Source of the DNA: Ptychodera flava
Lineage: Eukaryota; Hemichordata; Enteropneusta; Ptychoderidae
Length of the DNA: 64,000 nt
Direction of reading: 5' to 3'
NCBI RefSeq assembly: GCF_041260155.1
Contig: NC_091946.1
Span: 21,120,353 to 21,184,352, forward strand
This document shows positions 49,667 through 62,754 of this stretch, piece after piece. The number at the start of each line of letters is the position of its first letter. The stretch's first letter is position 1. The notes below the pieces were generated by a model. The model searched no databases, was not told where the DNA came from, and was given only the letters and a program-made list of their open reading frames with translations. The translations under genes were made by a program, and so were the position numbers.

Positions 49667-52600
49667 CACTGTAAAAATAGCGGACGCTAGACGCGTCTTT
49701 ACGCGTTCAAAATGTACATGTCGGTGTTCAAATTTGAACGGCTAGTGTTCATATTTGTAACACTAGTGTTCATAATATTAACAATGATGTTCTAAACCTG
49801 AACACTATGTGTTAACAACGATCTCCTTCAAGTGTGCAAAAACTCAGCATCACAGAAATTTTACAATACTGTGAAACAATTAACAGTCTTTTGTGTTTTT
49901 TACTTTACTATGGCTATATCAAATTTACTATTGCTTCACTGTCCGGTAAACGTACACGGATTTTGGTGTAACGAATTTCACACTAAGTGAAAAATATTTC
50001 CGGCCTACAATTGCTGAAAGCATGTTTTTTCTAAAAAAGAAAGTATACAAAATAATTTTACACGTTTATTACGGGTTGAAAGTTTAAAAATTAGAAAAGA
50101 AAATCAGAAAACCACCATGAACGTTTTAATTTTAACATCGGCGTGCAAGAGGCGTTCTACTTCTAAACACTTGGTGTTCATGTTTGGTGTCTTTTCCTAT
50201 CCCATGATGCATCAAAACGGAAGTTGCGACATTTTTCTTGTAAGCGCACCCTGAAGTCGTGATCGTGCGGAAGCAAGACCAGAAAGGGTAAGTTTCCTCT
50301 CCAAAATAGTAAAAGGTATTAGATTTTTGAAGCGTCTATATTATCGTTCTTTGAAATTAATTGTATTGTACCTTGAAAGAGCTTAACTACGTGGAGAAAC
50401 CTTTTTTCTTTCAGTGGCTGCAATACCAACAGCTAGCTGTGACTACGCAGTGGTACTTTTGGCCATGGCCTATCGATCGATCTCACTCGGGTCAAGGGTC
50501 ATCGCAGCACAACTGTAGCGAAAACCCTTGACCTGAGCGCGATCGATACGCCTTGCATAGTACCGCTGCGTAATCACAGCTAACACATGCCTTTTAGTAA
50601 ACATATCGCATGTAAAATATCAGTTAAACATCGTAGAGTATATAATGTATTGTTTCAGCATATGAGAGTTTGGCTTTTTTATTTTAATCAGTTGCTGACA
50701 AGAATCAGCAAATATTTTGTAACAGTATTGAAGAGAGGCACTGCATATGAAAGTCTCCCCATTTCCTTAACCTAATCAGCCCCTTGTCTTTCATTTAAAG
50801 TCTCATCTCGCCATATTACCTATTGTTGCATTTTTTTCAGGATGTAAAAAGTTGGATTTAACTGAAAATCGAAGAGTTGTTATAGAAGCTGGTGGTACAG
50901 ATAACGAAGAAGATGAGTGTAGCTGTCTGGAAACAAGCTTGAGAACCTCAGTTCATCTCTAATGTAGATTTTAAACTTCCAAGGGCCAGTAACTGAATTT
51001 TGATAAATTTCTGTATTTTTGTTCTGAATTAATCTAAGCTTTGGTAGCATGCTATGATCAACTAAATGTTGCCGGAGAATAAGCTTTCACAGACGTGTAG
51101 TCTCCCTTATTTAAATTAAAGCTGAAAGCGACAGACCATTCAGAATAAAAATGTCCACTCTGAATTACTGACTTTTCTGAAATTTTCACTCTGAATTTTC
51201 TGTCACTTTCTGCTTCAATTTTTTATCCCCCTTGCATCTGATGAAGGAGACTTCACGTCTTTGAAAGCTTATGCCCTTGTAACATTTAGTTGATCATAGC
51301 CTGCTACCAAACCGTAGATTATTTTGTATTGTAGCTCAACACGTCCCCTGTACTTAGCAACTGGTTTTTAGCTTTGGTGTCAGCTAAACAGGTGGATGTG
51401 TAGCATTGTCCTCAAATTTGTACATCCAAAGGTTTTTCTTCAAAGCAACCTGTACGAATCCTTTAATATTTGGATTACAGGTCCCAAGGGATTACCCTAA
51501 TCAGATATGTTAAAATTATGATGAAATATGCAAATTTATATTTTTAGGCTAATTTTGCTATTTTTTGGCAAAAATTTTCTTCTATTTTACTGACGTCTTC
51601 AATATTTGGTAAACATGTCCCTAAAAATGACCTTAGTCAAATTTGTGGTAGTTGTGATGAAATATTCAATTTTTTATATTTCATGGCAATTTTTGTCATA
51701 TTTGGTCAAAAAATCTTTGAAAAGTCTTTTTCAAAACTGCTAATCGAACAGCTTTGATATTTAGGACATAGATCTCTACTGATAGTCTTTTTCAAATTGT
51801 TCAAATTATGCAGAAATTTGCTGCTTTGCATTTTTACGACATTAGGGATTACCAGAATGTGATATATTCAAGTTATGATGAAATGTACATTTTCTCCATT
51901 TTAAGGGTGATTTTTACCATTTTTGGTAAAAAAAAATTGTATAAAAATTAATAGCAGGGTAAACCAGAATTTGATAGGTCTTTATGAATATGTTTTAAAT
52001 TTCTGAGAAGTATATTATTGAAATGTCACCCATTTATTTCAGGGTTTATTTAAATATATATCAAACAAACAAACCTCTTTGTTTATGAAGGACTTTGTTG
52101 GACAAGGAAATAGCTTTTACCCTGCCAAGGACCACCTTTCCCCACTTTCTGCATGTTGTGCTTTACTGTGACACTTTGACAACTTGACATGTTGTGTTTA
52201 CTTTAGTGTTGACAACTATATACCATGTGAACCAGAGAAGCCTTGACTAACTTCTTTTTTCTTCAAAATTTACAATTGTCTATACAAGAGGAAATGTCTT
52301 CAAGAAACCATCTTACAGAAATAGTGTATGCATTTCATACATGTACGTCTTTTCAAGACAATAAGTATGCCAAATTTTGAGCTTTTTCGGATGACTTTTG
52401 TACGTTTTAAACAAGTATGAACATAAAACGTAATCCACAATATGGTGATTTTTATTGCTTATGTTTTTGATAGGAAGGTGTTAACACTGTTGGTTTTTTC
52501 CTCTGACAAACTTTACATACAAATTTGCAATGTTTATTTGCCCATTTTACAGTAAATTATTGTATTTTACTCTAGAAATGTTTCGTGTATTTTTAGAATA

Positions 52601-53015
52601 AAATAATTTTACTGGATATTAATGGTCTGTAATGTTATTTCAAGGCTTGAACACCCCGTGAACGCCCAAAATTAAAGGTGTTCAACAAGCGCGCATCATG
52701 TGTTCTAGCCTTTAACACACTTATCGTTGAACGGCGTCCATGCGTTCAAAAAGTGTTACAGCCCTTTGAACGCGTAAAAGCGTTCAATTTTTTGAACACA
52801 TTTCCTGTGCAACGTGTGTTCAGATATGGAACACCATGGTGTTCAATATAATGTCTGATGAACACGTAGCGTTCAAAATCTGCACACGTGTGTTCAAAAA
52901 TTGAACGTTGGTTGAACACGTAGTGTTAAATTTCTGAACGTCTAGAGGCGTTCAAAAAGTGTTACAAAAAGGCGTTTAATTGGTGTTCTATCCTTGAACA
53001 CTTAACTTTACAGTG
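49667..53015. mobile_element. TIR element A (3.35 kb) with motif-decorated ends
   Basis: Starts CACTGTAAAAATAGCGGACG and ends with TTTACAGTG. The 2-bp target duplication is TA. Both subterminal regions are crowded with GTGTTCAA/TTGAACAC motifs (right end about 52650-53010). The interior has no transposase frame. It contains two hairpin structures: 50430-50585, with GGGTCAAGGGTCATCGC facing CGAAAACCCTTGACC, and about 51035-51320. The homologous site in copy 1 (about 20005-20025) is empty. Confidence 0.9.
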
Positions 53016-53037
53016 TACTTGGTTCCCGGTTACCACA

Positions 53038-56000
53038 CACTGTAAAAATAGCGGACGCCAGACGCGTCTTTACGCGTTCAAAATGTAGATGTCGGTGTTC
53101 AAATTTGAACGGCTAGTGTTCATATTGTTAACACTAGTGTTCATATTTTTAACAATGATGTTCTAGACCTGAACACGTAGTGTTAACAACCATCTCCTTC
53201 AAGTGTTCAAAAACTAAGCATTACAGAAATTTTGCAATACTGTAATACAATTAACAATCTTTAGTGTTTTTTACTTTACAATGGCTATATTAAATCTACT
53301 ACTGCATCGATGTTAGGCAAACGTACACGGATTTTGATGTAGCGAATTTCCCACTAAGTGAAAAATATCTCCGGTCTATAATTACTGAAAGCATGTTTTT
53401 CCTAAAAAAGAAAGTATAAAAAATAATTTTACAGGTTTATTACGGGTTGAAATTTGGAAATTTGGAAAAGAAAATCAGATAACCACCATGAACGTTTTAA
53501 TTTTAACATCGGCGTGCAAGAGGCGTTCTACTCCTTAACACTTGGTGTTCAAGTTTGGTGCCTTTTCTTATCCCGTCATGCATCAAAACGGAAGTTGCGA
53601 CATTTTTCTAGTAAACGCACGCTGAAGTCGTGATCGTGCGGAAGCAAGACCAGAAATGGTAAGTTTTCTCTCCAAAATAGTAAAAGGTGTTGAATTTTGA
53701 AACATCTATATTATTATCCTTTGAAATTATTTGTGTAGTTACTTTGGAATAGCTAAAATACGTGAAGAAACCTTTTTTCTTTCAGTGGCTTGTATACCAT
53801 ACACTAGCTATCAATACGCAGCAGTGTTTTGGGCCATGGCGTATCGATCGCACTCGGGTCAAGGGTCATCACCGCAAAACTGTGGCGATGACCCTTGATC
53901 CAAGCGCGATCGATATGCCACACACCACTGCGTAATCACAGCTAACACATGTCTTCTAGTAAAACATTAGTTAAACATCCCAGAGTGTAAACTCTTTATT
54001 GTTTTAGCATATGAGAGTTGGCCTTTCTTTTACTTTTCATCAGTTGATGACAAGAAGAAGCCAATATTTTGTAACAGTATCGAAAAGAGGCACTGTATAC
54101 TAAAGTCACCCCTTTTCCTGAACCTAATAAGGCCACCTTGTCTTTCATTTAAAGTCTCATGTCGCCATATTACCTATTGTTGCATTATTTTCAGGATGTG
54201 AAAAGTTGGATTTACCTGGTATTCGAAGAGTTATTACAGAAACTGATGGGACAGAAATTGAAGAAGATGAGTATAGAGGTATCTGTCTGGAAACAGGCTT
54301 GAAAACCTCAGTTCATCTTTAATGTAGATTTAAACTTCCAAGGGTGAGTAACTGAATTTTGATAAGTTTCTGTATTTTTGTTCTGAATTTATCTAAGCTT
54401 TGGTAGAACGCTATGATCAACTGAATGTTACTGGAGAATAAGCTTTCAAATACGTGTAGTCTCCCTTATCAGATGCATTGGTGAAATGAAGAATTAAAGC
54501 AGAAAGCGACAGAAAATTCAGAGTGAAAAATGTACACTCTGAATTTCTGAATTTTCTGAAATTTTCACTCTGAATTTTCTGTCGCTCTCTGCTTCAATTC
54601 TTAATTACACCCTTGCATCTGATGAATGAGACGTCACGTCTTTGAAGGCTTATGTTCCAGTAACATTTAGTTGATCATAGCCTGCTACCAAATCTTAGAT
54701 TATTTTGTATTGTAGATCAACACGTCTTTTGTTCTCGATTTGTTACTGTTTTTTGGCTTTGCTTTTAGCGACGCAGAGCTTATCTAATAGGTGAATGTGA
54801 GAGGCATCTTCCTCAAATTTTTACATCCAAAGCTTTTTCTTCAAAACGGCCAGTACGATTCCTTTAATATTTGGAGTACAGGTTCCCAGAGATTACCCTA
54901 ATCATATATGTTCAAGTTATGGTGAAATACGCAAATTTGTATTTTTGAGGCGAATTTTGCTATTTTTTGGCAAAAAATCTTCTTCTGTCTTACTGGTTGT
55001 TCGACGTCTTCAATATTTGGTAAACATGTCCCTAAGAATGACCTTCTTAAAATTTGTGCTAGTTGTGATGAAATATTCAAATTTTTATTTTGCATGGCAA
55101 TTTTTTTCGTTTTTGGTCAAAAAATCTTTAAAAATCTTCTTCAAAACTACTGAATGAACAGCTTTGATATTTTTGACATAAGTCTCTGCGGATAGCTTTT
55201 TCACATTGTTCAAATTATGCAGAAATATGCAAATTTGTATTTGAGAGACATAAAAGATATTTCAGACATTTTTAAGACATAGGGAATCATCAGAATGTGA
55301 TATATTCAAGTTATGATGAAATATGCAAGTTTTTATTTTGGGGCCAATGTATATTTTTTGTCAAAAAATTTGTATCTTAAAAATTACCCGTCTGATAGCT
55401 TTGATATTTGCTACACATGTTTTTTGGATGATCTCAATTTGATATGTCCAAATCATGGTGAAATCTTCAATTGTGTATTTTTTGCAGCTATTTTCCCATT
55501 TTTGGTGAGGCTATCCCGAAGTGAGCTGTCAGAGATCCTTTACATAACACTGCGAGCTCTTTCGACGTCTAAGTCGCTTGTTGTATTGCTATATTGGTGT
55601 TGAAATGGCTAACATTTAGGTTGTTGCCATTGGTTTTAGACTGCAGTTTCCTTTTACAAGTGAATTTTAGTAAGGACTGAAATTTCCAGGTTCAACAGCA
55701 AATACTTATTGATATATAGAACAAAACTTATGAAACGAAGTCAAAATTAGTTAATGTGTTTTTTATTTCTGAGAAGTAGAGTTTTTAAATGTCACTCATT
55801 TATTTCAGAGTTTATTTAAAGGTATTACAAACAAACAAATCTTTTCGTTCATGAAGGACTTTGTTGGACAAGGAAATGGGTTTTACATCTCCAAGGACCC
55901 CTTTACCCACTTTCTGCATGTTGTGTCTTACTGTGACACTTTGTGACAACTTGACATGTTGTGTTTAATTTATGTGGACAACTATATATCATGTGCATCA

Positions 56001-56832
56001 GAGAAGCCTTGACTAACCCTTTTCCCAGTTTGCAATTGTCTATACAAGAGGAAATGTCTTAAACTATCTTACAAAAACGGAGTAAACATTTCATACGAAT
56101 ACGTGTTTTCAACACAATAAGTACGTCAAATTTTTGAGCTTTTACAAAACAGATATTTTTGTACGTTTTTACAAGTATGAACATATAACGTAATCCACAA
56201 TATTGAAGTTAAACCTGTTTCGTCATTACTTTGTTCATATATTTTGAAAACGATCGACAGTGTTTATAAAGATTTTCTTTTGTTTATGTTTTGATAGGAA
56301 GATGTTTACACCGTTGGTGTTTTCCTCTGACAAACTTTACAAAGTGGCCATGCTTATTTTCCCATTTTACACTAAATAATTGTATTTTACTTAACTAATT
56401 TTTGTGTATTTTTAGAATAAAATAATTTTACTGAATATCAGTGGTCCGTTATGTTTCTTCCAGGCTTAAACACCCCCTGAACGCCAATAGTTAATGTGTT
56501 CAACAAGTGCATATCATGTGTTCAATCCTTTAACGCACTTATCGTTGAACGGCATCCATGCGTTCAAAAAGTGTTACAGCCCTTTGAACGCGTAAATGCG
56601 TTCAATTTTTTGAACACATTTCATGTGCAACGTGTGTTCAGATATGGAACACCATGTGTTCAATATAATGTCTGATGAACACATAGTGTTCAAAATCTGC
56701 ACACGTGTGTTCAAAAATTGAACGTTGGTTGAACACATAGTGTTAAATTTCTGAACGTCTGGACGCGTTCAAAAAGTGTTACAAAAAGGCGTTTAATTGG
56801 TGTTCTATCCTTGAACACTCAACTTTACAGTG
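53038..56832. mobile_element. TIR element B (3.8 kb), sibling of A
   Basis: Same ends and same internal order as element A, with a few percent to about ten percent divergence by eye plus extra interior sequence (about 55190-55720). Target duplication CA (53036-53037 and 56833-56834). Internal hairpins at about 53795-53945 and 54395-54700 correspond to those of A. Same orientation as A, only 22 bp of host DNA between them. Non-autonomous. Confidence 0.9.
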
Positions 56833-57450
56833 CAGAATTAGCGTATTTTTACTTATTGAAATCATTTTCTGTTTCTATCTCTGCTGATGTCATCAGGTAT
56901 GTTCACTTGTTACATGCACTTAGTGTTTTTATCATGGGGCATCACCTGTCCTTACCTATCCACATGTTGCCCAGACAATTTTGGTTCTAATACGCCCAGG
57001 GATATTAACCTTACCGAGCTTATATACTGACCTCTTCCATATTATTTCTTCAATGTCTTAAGTCCGACTACTTAACATCGAGATTCTGGATTCGAAAGTA
57101 AACACATGAGCACAACTCTGTTGGTATTTTTTCCGAACGAAACATTGATCCCCGCCTCTTCGATATCAGCACATCGGTAACGGTCGCCAGTCAATATCGA
57201 TGCCATACTTTGTGCTCCACAAGCTCTACAGCTGTAAGTATGCAAGTGTTGGCAGGGGGTCAGTTTCTACAGATAAGGAGTCCCATTCTGAGAAATGTTT
57301 ATCGGACCGCTTGCCAAGAAGTGCCTGTTCACTGCGCCAATAGTACAAACCTAGAAACAGTGCCTCGACAACTAAATCGCAGCCGAGGCATTCAAGATCG
57401 CGCTGAGAGCGCCGCAACAACTTATAACAGCATTGCATTTGCGTAAAAAC

Positions 57451-58956
57451 ATGAACAAGCAATCGGGTCGCATTTCCACCTTGAATGCCGCGATAGGCTC
57501 GACGCCGAAGTCGGAGCAAGGCAACAGCCAACGCTGGCATAATCCAAATATTTTCAAGATCGCCGTCGCGTTGGTCATAGCACTGTCTATATGGGCCTCA
57601 ATACTGAGCGCTGTGGTTTTCACCATGCAAAACGAAATAGCAAGCGGTCGTCGCCAGATTCGGCAGCTGTCTAGTGAATTTTTGGAGTTACGGGAGAAGT
57701 GTTGCACAGCTGACCTTATATCTAGGCCATTGAAGTTCTCTGTTGAGACTGACTATGCACTTGAAAAGGTTTGTATCCCTCCTTTAATTTAGATTATAAC
57801 AGTAAAACCGGTACATTACATATTCTCGAAATGCAAAATTTAGTGTAGGCGAACTCGACACACTTTCTTGGGCATCATATTGCGAAAGTCTAATGTAAGC
57901 AAACTGATAAGCACCCTTTTCAAAGAATGAACCATGGTTGACCAGACGATTTATTTTGTCTACAGCCTCAACTGGTCGGCGATAATGATGACTATGGCGA
58001 TCTTCAGAAGATCAAAGGTTTTGACATGAAAGATGGCGATCTTCGGAAGAGCAAAGGTTTTGACTATGACTTGAATGATGCCAATCGTTATGACGATGGC
58101 GATCCTCGGGAGGTCAAAGGTTACGATCATCGAGCTCAACAAGTTGAGGATCACCGTCAAAAGCGAGAGGATGGACATGAATTGCTCAGCGATACACAGG
58201 CCGGTCAAGAGCCACCAACAAGGCGTTTTCAAGAAATAATATCGAGAGGCGTCTTTACAAGTAAGTAGAGCATACGTTCAAATTTAGAGGAACAACAGTG
58301 AAAGCTGGCTGCAAATAGTACTGTCCTGTACTGTAGATTCCTTACGATTGTAAAATACCGTCCAGCCCACTGATATTGGTTTTTCTTCTCTCCCACCAGC
58401 CCTATCTCAATGTCAAAAGCCCGTCACCGAGGTTCTCCCTCACTACCCAAGCTTCTCACTGCCCCTCCGGTCCCCACATGATTTTGCAATACTACACCTT
58501 GGCAAACTTTATTCCAAGTTGTCCGCTGAGCAAAAGAAATAAAGTTCATCCTCCCTAGCAATATAAAAATAGCCATTTCTCGCCCGCAGATAGGGGGGAA
58601 AAATCGCCCATGTTCTCGCCACGAAACCGCTCTTCAAGATATTTTTACATCAAAAGCTGATTTTCTTGCGCCTGACCCGACCCGACCCCTTGACGCGCTG
58701 TACTCTATCCCGGGAAAAAAAACGTTCGTAGTGATAACTCAGTACAAGGACCTCTTACACTTCCTCCCGAAAAGTGTACTTGTGAAGTGTGACGTCACTG
58801 CAAAGTTACAAAACATTCGATTTCCTCTCCGTTTTAAAGTGATATGATTTTTACACCCCTGGTTCAAAATACTTACAAAATTGCATCGTATCGTTCTCAC
58901 CTCCAATATATGCGTCATCAGTCATATCATTTTGGCCTTTGCTTTTGATTATTTGT

Positions 58957-58987
<31 letters not shown>

Positions 58988-59707
58988 GCCTGTCTGTCTG
59001 CCATGTTCTACTGAGTCTCCAAATCATTCTAAATGACTCGGGTAAAACTCTATCAACACAGCCTGTATGTGTGTCATGCCAAATGTAATTGTTGACACAT
59101 GAATTTTAGGTTGGACAAGATCATTCATCAACAAAGACATTACAAATGTACCGCCACTATGCATTGCATCGATAGGACTGACATCTTGCACTTTAACCTT
59201 TATAGGGAGAAGCATAAGGGAATGTTTGATTTTTAGAAAGTCAGTAATGTTTCGACCTGATTCGAACTCGCAACCAAAGTCTGTATTACAACGTATGACC
59301 ACCCAGTCACCTAGCGAAGACATCACAGTCAAAACAGTATAACGGTTCTTGTATCCTATAACTATCTAAAATATTTCAATTCTACAGCTATTAGAGAGAA
59401 GAGTGTGGGACCAAATATTGAACGACAGAAAGAAAATAGAACAGGTTAGTTTTGAAAACCAGAATTCCTAGACATTTTGGTAGCATCTTCTAGAGTTTAA
59501 CTTTTGCAACATATCAATAAAGATTGTTCAATTTCGTGTTTGTTTATAGTTTCCGAAATAGCACGCAGTTTTCCATTATTTACGGATATTACTTTTCGTG
59601 TTATCGGTTCCCTGAAACATGTGAAACGGTTAATAACACTCTTTTCTTTCTGTCATATCTTCACCCTACAGGCGTAATATTCAAATCGTGGAAAGAAAAC
59701 TGTACCG
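57451..59707 (+). CDS. Ectodysplasin-like TNF ligand, copy 2, exons 1-4 (partial, runs off window)
   Basis: Exons are 57451-57768, 57966-58260, 59388-59444 and 59672-59707, with phases 0, 1, 1, 1 as in copy 1. Exon 1 is whole (106 residues: cytoplasmic tail, signal anchor at about 37-59, stalk ending DYALEK) and ends at a proper donor, unlike copy 1. Exon 2 keeps the furin site RQKR (residues 170-173) but its acidic stalk is longer, with three units of the type GDLRKSKGFD where copy 1 has one. Exons 3 and 4 are nearly identical to those of copy 1. No collagen or TNF exons follow before 64000; in copy 1 intron 4 is 4.9 kb, so they may lie just beyond the edge. The 5' half looks functional. Confidence 0.88.
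58955..59000. repeat. (CTGT)n microsatellite
   Basis: About ten units, one of them CTGC. The same site in copy 1 (about 26418) has only two or three units. Confidence 0.93.
59243..59337 (-). repeat. tRNA-derived SINE-like fragment (copy 2)
   Basis: Homologue of 26598-26690, with a better B box (GCGAGTTCGAATC on the minus strand). Confidence 0.55.
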
Positions 59708-60127
59708 GTATGTATTATATACTTACTATAGGACCTGGTCCATAGTCGGTTGATTTTCGGCGTAGTAAAACTTGTACAGAATTCAGATTATATGACGTGC
59801 ACCATATCATAATTATATTTATTACATGCGTCGATGTGATTGTAAATCAGTGCATTGATTTGAATAGGAACATCCGGGGAGTTAGCGGGCCGGAGAAAGA
59901 TGTACTGACCGGTTACCATGTTTACCCGGTCCAATGAAGCCCTTCGACGTTTTCGATGTCAAAGTAAACGCTTAACGCTAGAAGTAAAATATTCCTGCAC
60001 GCACTGCTATTTTGTCTTTCGTCAAAATCTGTTTGATGCTGGTTGATAACGGTAGAATTGTTAGAAAATGCCCTGCGTATATCTAACTGCCATATAGCGT
60101 TAACTGTGAAGAGGCATGTAATAAAAA

Positions 60128-60247
60128 TATTATTGCCTGAATATATGGATTTATGTGCCCTCGCAAAAGGAGACAATTTGCCCTCCTTGTGTCGAGCAAA
60201 TTGTCACCTGCTGTCGGACAGATAAGCCCATGTATTCAGGCAATAAT
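60128..60247. repeat. Hairpin block
   Basis: Outer arms ATTGCCTGAATA and TATTCAGGCAAT, inner arms GACAATTTGCC-type facing AGCAAATTGTC. It lies inside sequence present in copy 2 but not in copy 1, so it is probably a small foldback insertion. Confidence 0.7.
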
Positions 60248-60476
60248 ATATAATGTTTACTCTTGAGAAATCACGCATATGGTCATTTAAAAAGCACAAC
60301 AAATCCCAGGACAATTGTTTGTTTTGGTCAAATGGCCAATACAACAGCTGTTTCAGCGGTCCTTAAATTTGATTGCGAGGTACTGTACACCCATTTAGTT
60401 CCTTGTAGAATTCAATTGTCTTCATAATTCTTTCGTTTAGAGGCATTTATTTCTTTTTTCACTATCAATACTATAT

Positions 60477-60597
60477 CAACACGAGTTGGGGATATCTCCA
60501 ACCAGTGTGAGAAATCTGATTTCACGTCCTTGATGTTTGAGAATCTTTTTCTTACATGACCATAAATTGTGCTAAATTCACACGGGAAACATTGAAT
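60477..60597 (-). repeat. Dispersed repeat, inverted relative of 31433-31545
   Basis: On the minus strand it shares GTGTGAATTTA, GGTCATGT(A/G)AGAAAAAG and AATCAGATTTCTCACAC with the intron 4 repeat. Confidence 0.75.
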
Positions 60598-60599
60598 GT

Positions 60600-61665
60600 T
60601 TAAAGCGCAGTGGTCGTCGCGCTGCGCATCCTCCTGAGGGGGTCCCCCTCTGTTGTAAACAAATACAAGAATGCCGCACATGTTACGGGTTGATTGTAAT
60701 GTTTGCGATATTGCCGCTTGTTAAAATGGCGGCTGATCTGTCACAAGCATACCAACTATCCAAATGTAACACGCAATAAAAGTTCAATTAATCTAAGTTA
60801 AATATCTGCTGAATATTGAACAATGATTGCACGCTGGATTGAGATCACATTTGCTCATGATTTTCTTGAATCAGTTGAATGGGGCTCGGCTACTGTTATC
60901 GCTCGAGCCATAGAGCTAGACGTACGCATGTATACGCCAACAGACTATCAACCGTCAACGACCGGGCTCTAGTTTTCGACATCGCTAGCAAGGACGAGAG
61001 CTTTCATTTCAAGAGGCCCGACAGGAGTACAAAGACAACAACCCAAACTACAGAAACCTACAGCTCGCAGAGCAATGCCCGCTGCAGCAAGAAGCATCTC
61101 TGCATCTGTTCCGTTCCGTGGTCTGTATGAACGTCCGTGTCAAACCGGGTATATGACGCGCTACACTCGGCTGTTGAGAATCCAACTCAACTACAAAGTT
61201 TACCCCGTTTGGGGGTGCAAACGAGAATTCCGAGTACAGGTATCAAGTCAAACGAAGGACCTTTCATAGGTCTTCTTGTTATGTGGGGGTTATCTCACTT
61301 GAAAGAGGATTCAGACCTACCCGGCAATCAGGAGGTACAACAACGAAGTTTGCCCGGCACCGGTAGGCCTACACCAGGTAGCGGTTGGATCACTGCCATG
61401 ACCTTGCACAGGACCGGGGCACAGGATCTCTCGATACGTCTATGCACGGTCACAGTCCCTCTAGGGGGGGACTGTGGCACGGTGTAGCCGTGCAATTTCC
61501 CTTCCAAATGCCGCGAAAACCCGCTCGTTTTGTTTATTGTTTCCTGTCATTTTACTATTTCTTATCACGTACTACTAGGAGAAGTAATAGTCCGTGGGCT
61601 GGAGGGGCCCACCGTGCACCCCCCCCACATCCCTACTTCTTGGGTATTTTTTTGTTCTTTAGGAC
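60600..61665. other. GC-richer unassigned stretch with overlapping open frames
   Basis: Frames at 60879-61130, 61075-61269, 61137-61487 and 61385-61672 overlap on the plus strand. Composition is more GC-rich than the flanks. The peptides (for example DRALVFDIASKDESFHFKRP) match no family I can name. It may be an element relic or part of an unknown gene. Confidence 0.3.
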
Positions 61666-61670
61666 CTGCT

Positions 61671-62750
61671 GAACAAGAAAAAAGATGTTAACATTGGATA
61701 TTTTGGGATGCACTACCTATCTGGGCTGGTTTTTGATTTGCATGTACCGCAAAAAATGGCCAAAAATGGGTAGGGGTAGGGGGTACTATATCCTCTCCTA
61801 CATTGAGTAAACTAGCATGAAATAACACAAACCATACATTTTTGGAAAGCTGAGATTCTGCTCTTTATGAGAAACACCAACTTTAGCAAAATTAATTTGT
61901 GTACATAGAATAGGACGACTTTAAAATGAATTTTTTTGACAATTTTGAAATTTTTTACCCAAAATACCATGTAACAATTGTGATTTACTTGTTATTAAGC
62001 AAAATTTTGACAGCTTTTTGTGTTTGAATTATTTATTCCCACATATTAAACAAGAAAAAAAGTGTTAACATTAGATATTTAACTATACACTACTTCTCTT
62101 GAGTCAATTTTGAATTGCGTGTATCTGTATGGGGTGTGCAAAAGCTAGGGGTAGGGGTACAACATTCTTTCCTTGATGAAGTAAACTGGCTTGAAATGCC
62201 ATATACCTTATAGTTTTAGAAAGCTTAGATACTGGTCTTTCTAAAATGCATAAAGTTTTAGTGAAAAATATGACGTCATAGAATTGGATAACTTTAAATC
62301 GATTTTTTCTGGTAATTCAGTATTTTTAACAGGAAGAAAATACGATAACTATTGTTTCCTCCTTATGAAGCAAATCAAACATATCTATGGATGTTATTTA
62401 CTAATTGCAACGTGCTGAAGAAGAAAATAAATGTCAAAATTGGGTATTTACCATGCATTATTGTCTGTAGTCACTAAAAAGCAAGTTTTGCTACATTGGT
62501 ATATCGTGAATGGGCATTTTATTGTTATGCAATGAACTAATGCACAGCCTTAAAAGAAGACTCGAAAACGTGCACACATAGTCATATTGCCATTTTCTCC
62601 TTCAAGTAAATAGATTATTGACGACTGTCTATTGTTTATATTCAATTTTAAATATTTTTCTATAAAATAATTTTGTTTAAGGTGTATTTTGAAAATTGTC
62701 TATGCCTCCTTGTCTTACTTAATATACAGCAAGCATTACTAACAATCTAT
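61671..62750. repeat. Tandem array A, period about 370-380 bp
   Basis: About three diverged units: AACAAGAAAAAA followed by GTTAACATT at 61671 and 62050, and a weaker third start near 62417. Each has a GGGTAGGGGTA or CTAGGGGTAGGGG tract and AGTAAACTGGC-like parts. Confidence 0.75.
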
Positions 62751-62754
62751 TAGG

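Larger units (their letters stand above)
48142..60430 (+). repeat. Segmental duplication, copy 2 (5' half of EDA-like locus)
   Basis: Homologous to 19020-27770 through the upstream flank, 5' UTR region, exons 1-4 and the start of intron 4. Insertions private to this copy are a MITE (48247-48452), an unclassified block of about 425 bp (about 48937-49362), elements A and B (49667-56832) and a block around 59810-60250. If the copies are direct tandem, the unit is about 29 kb and would continue past the window. Confidence 0.88.
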
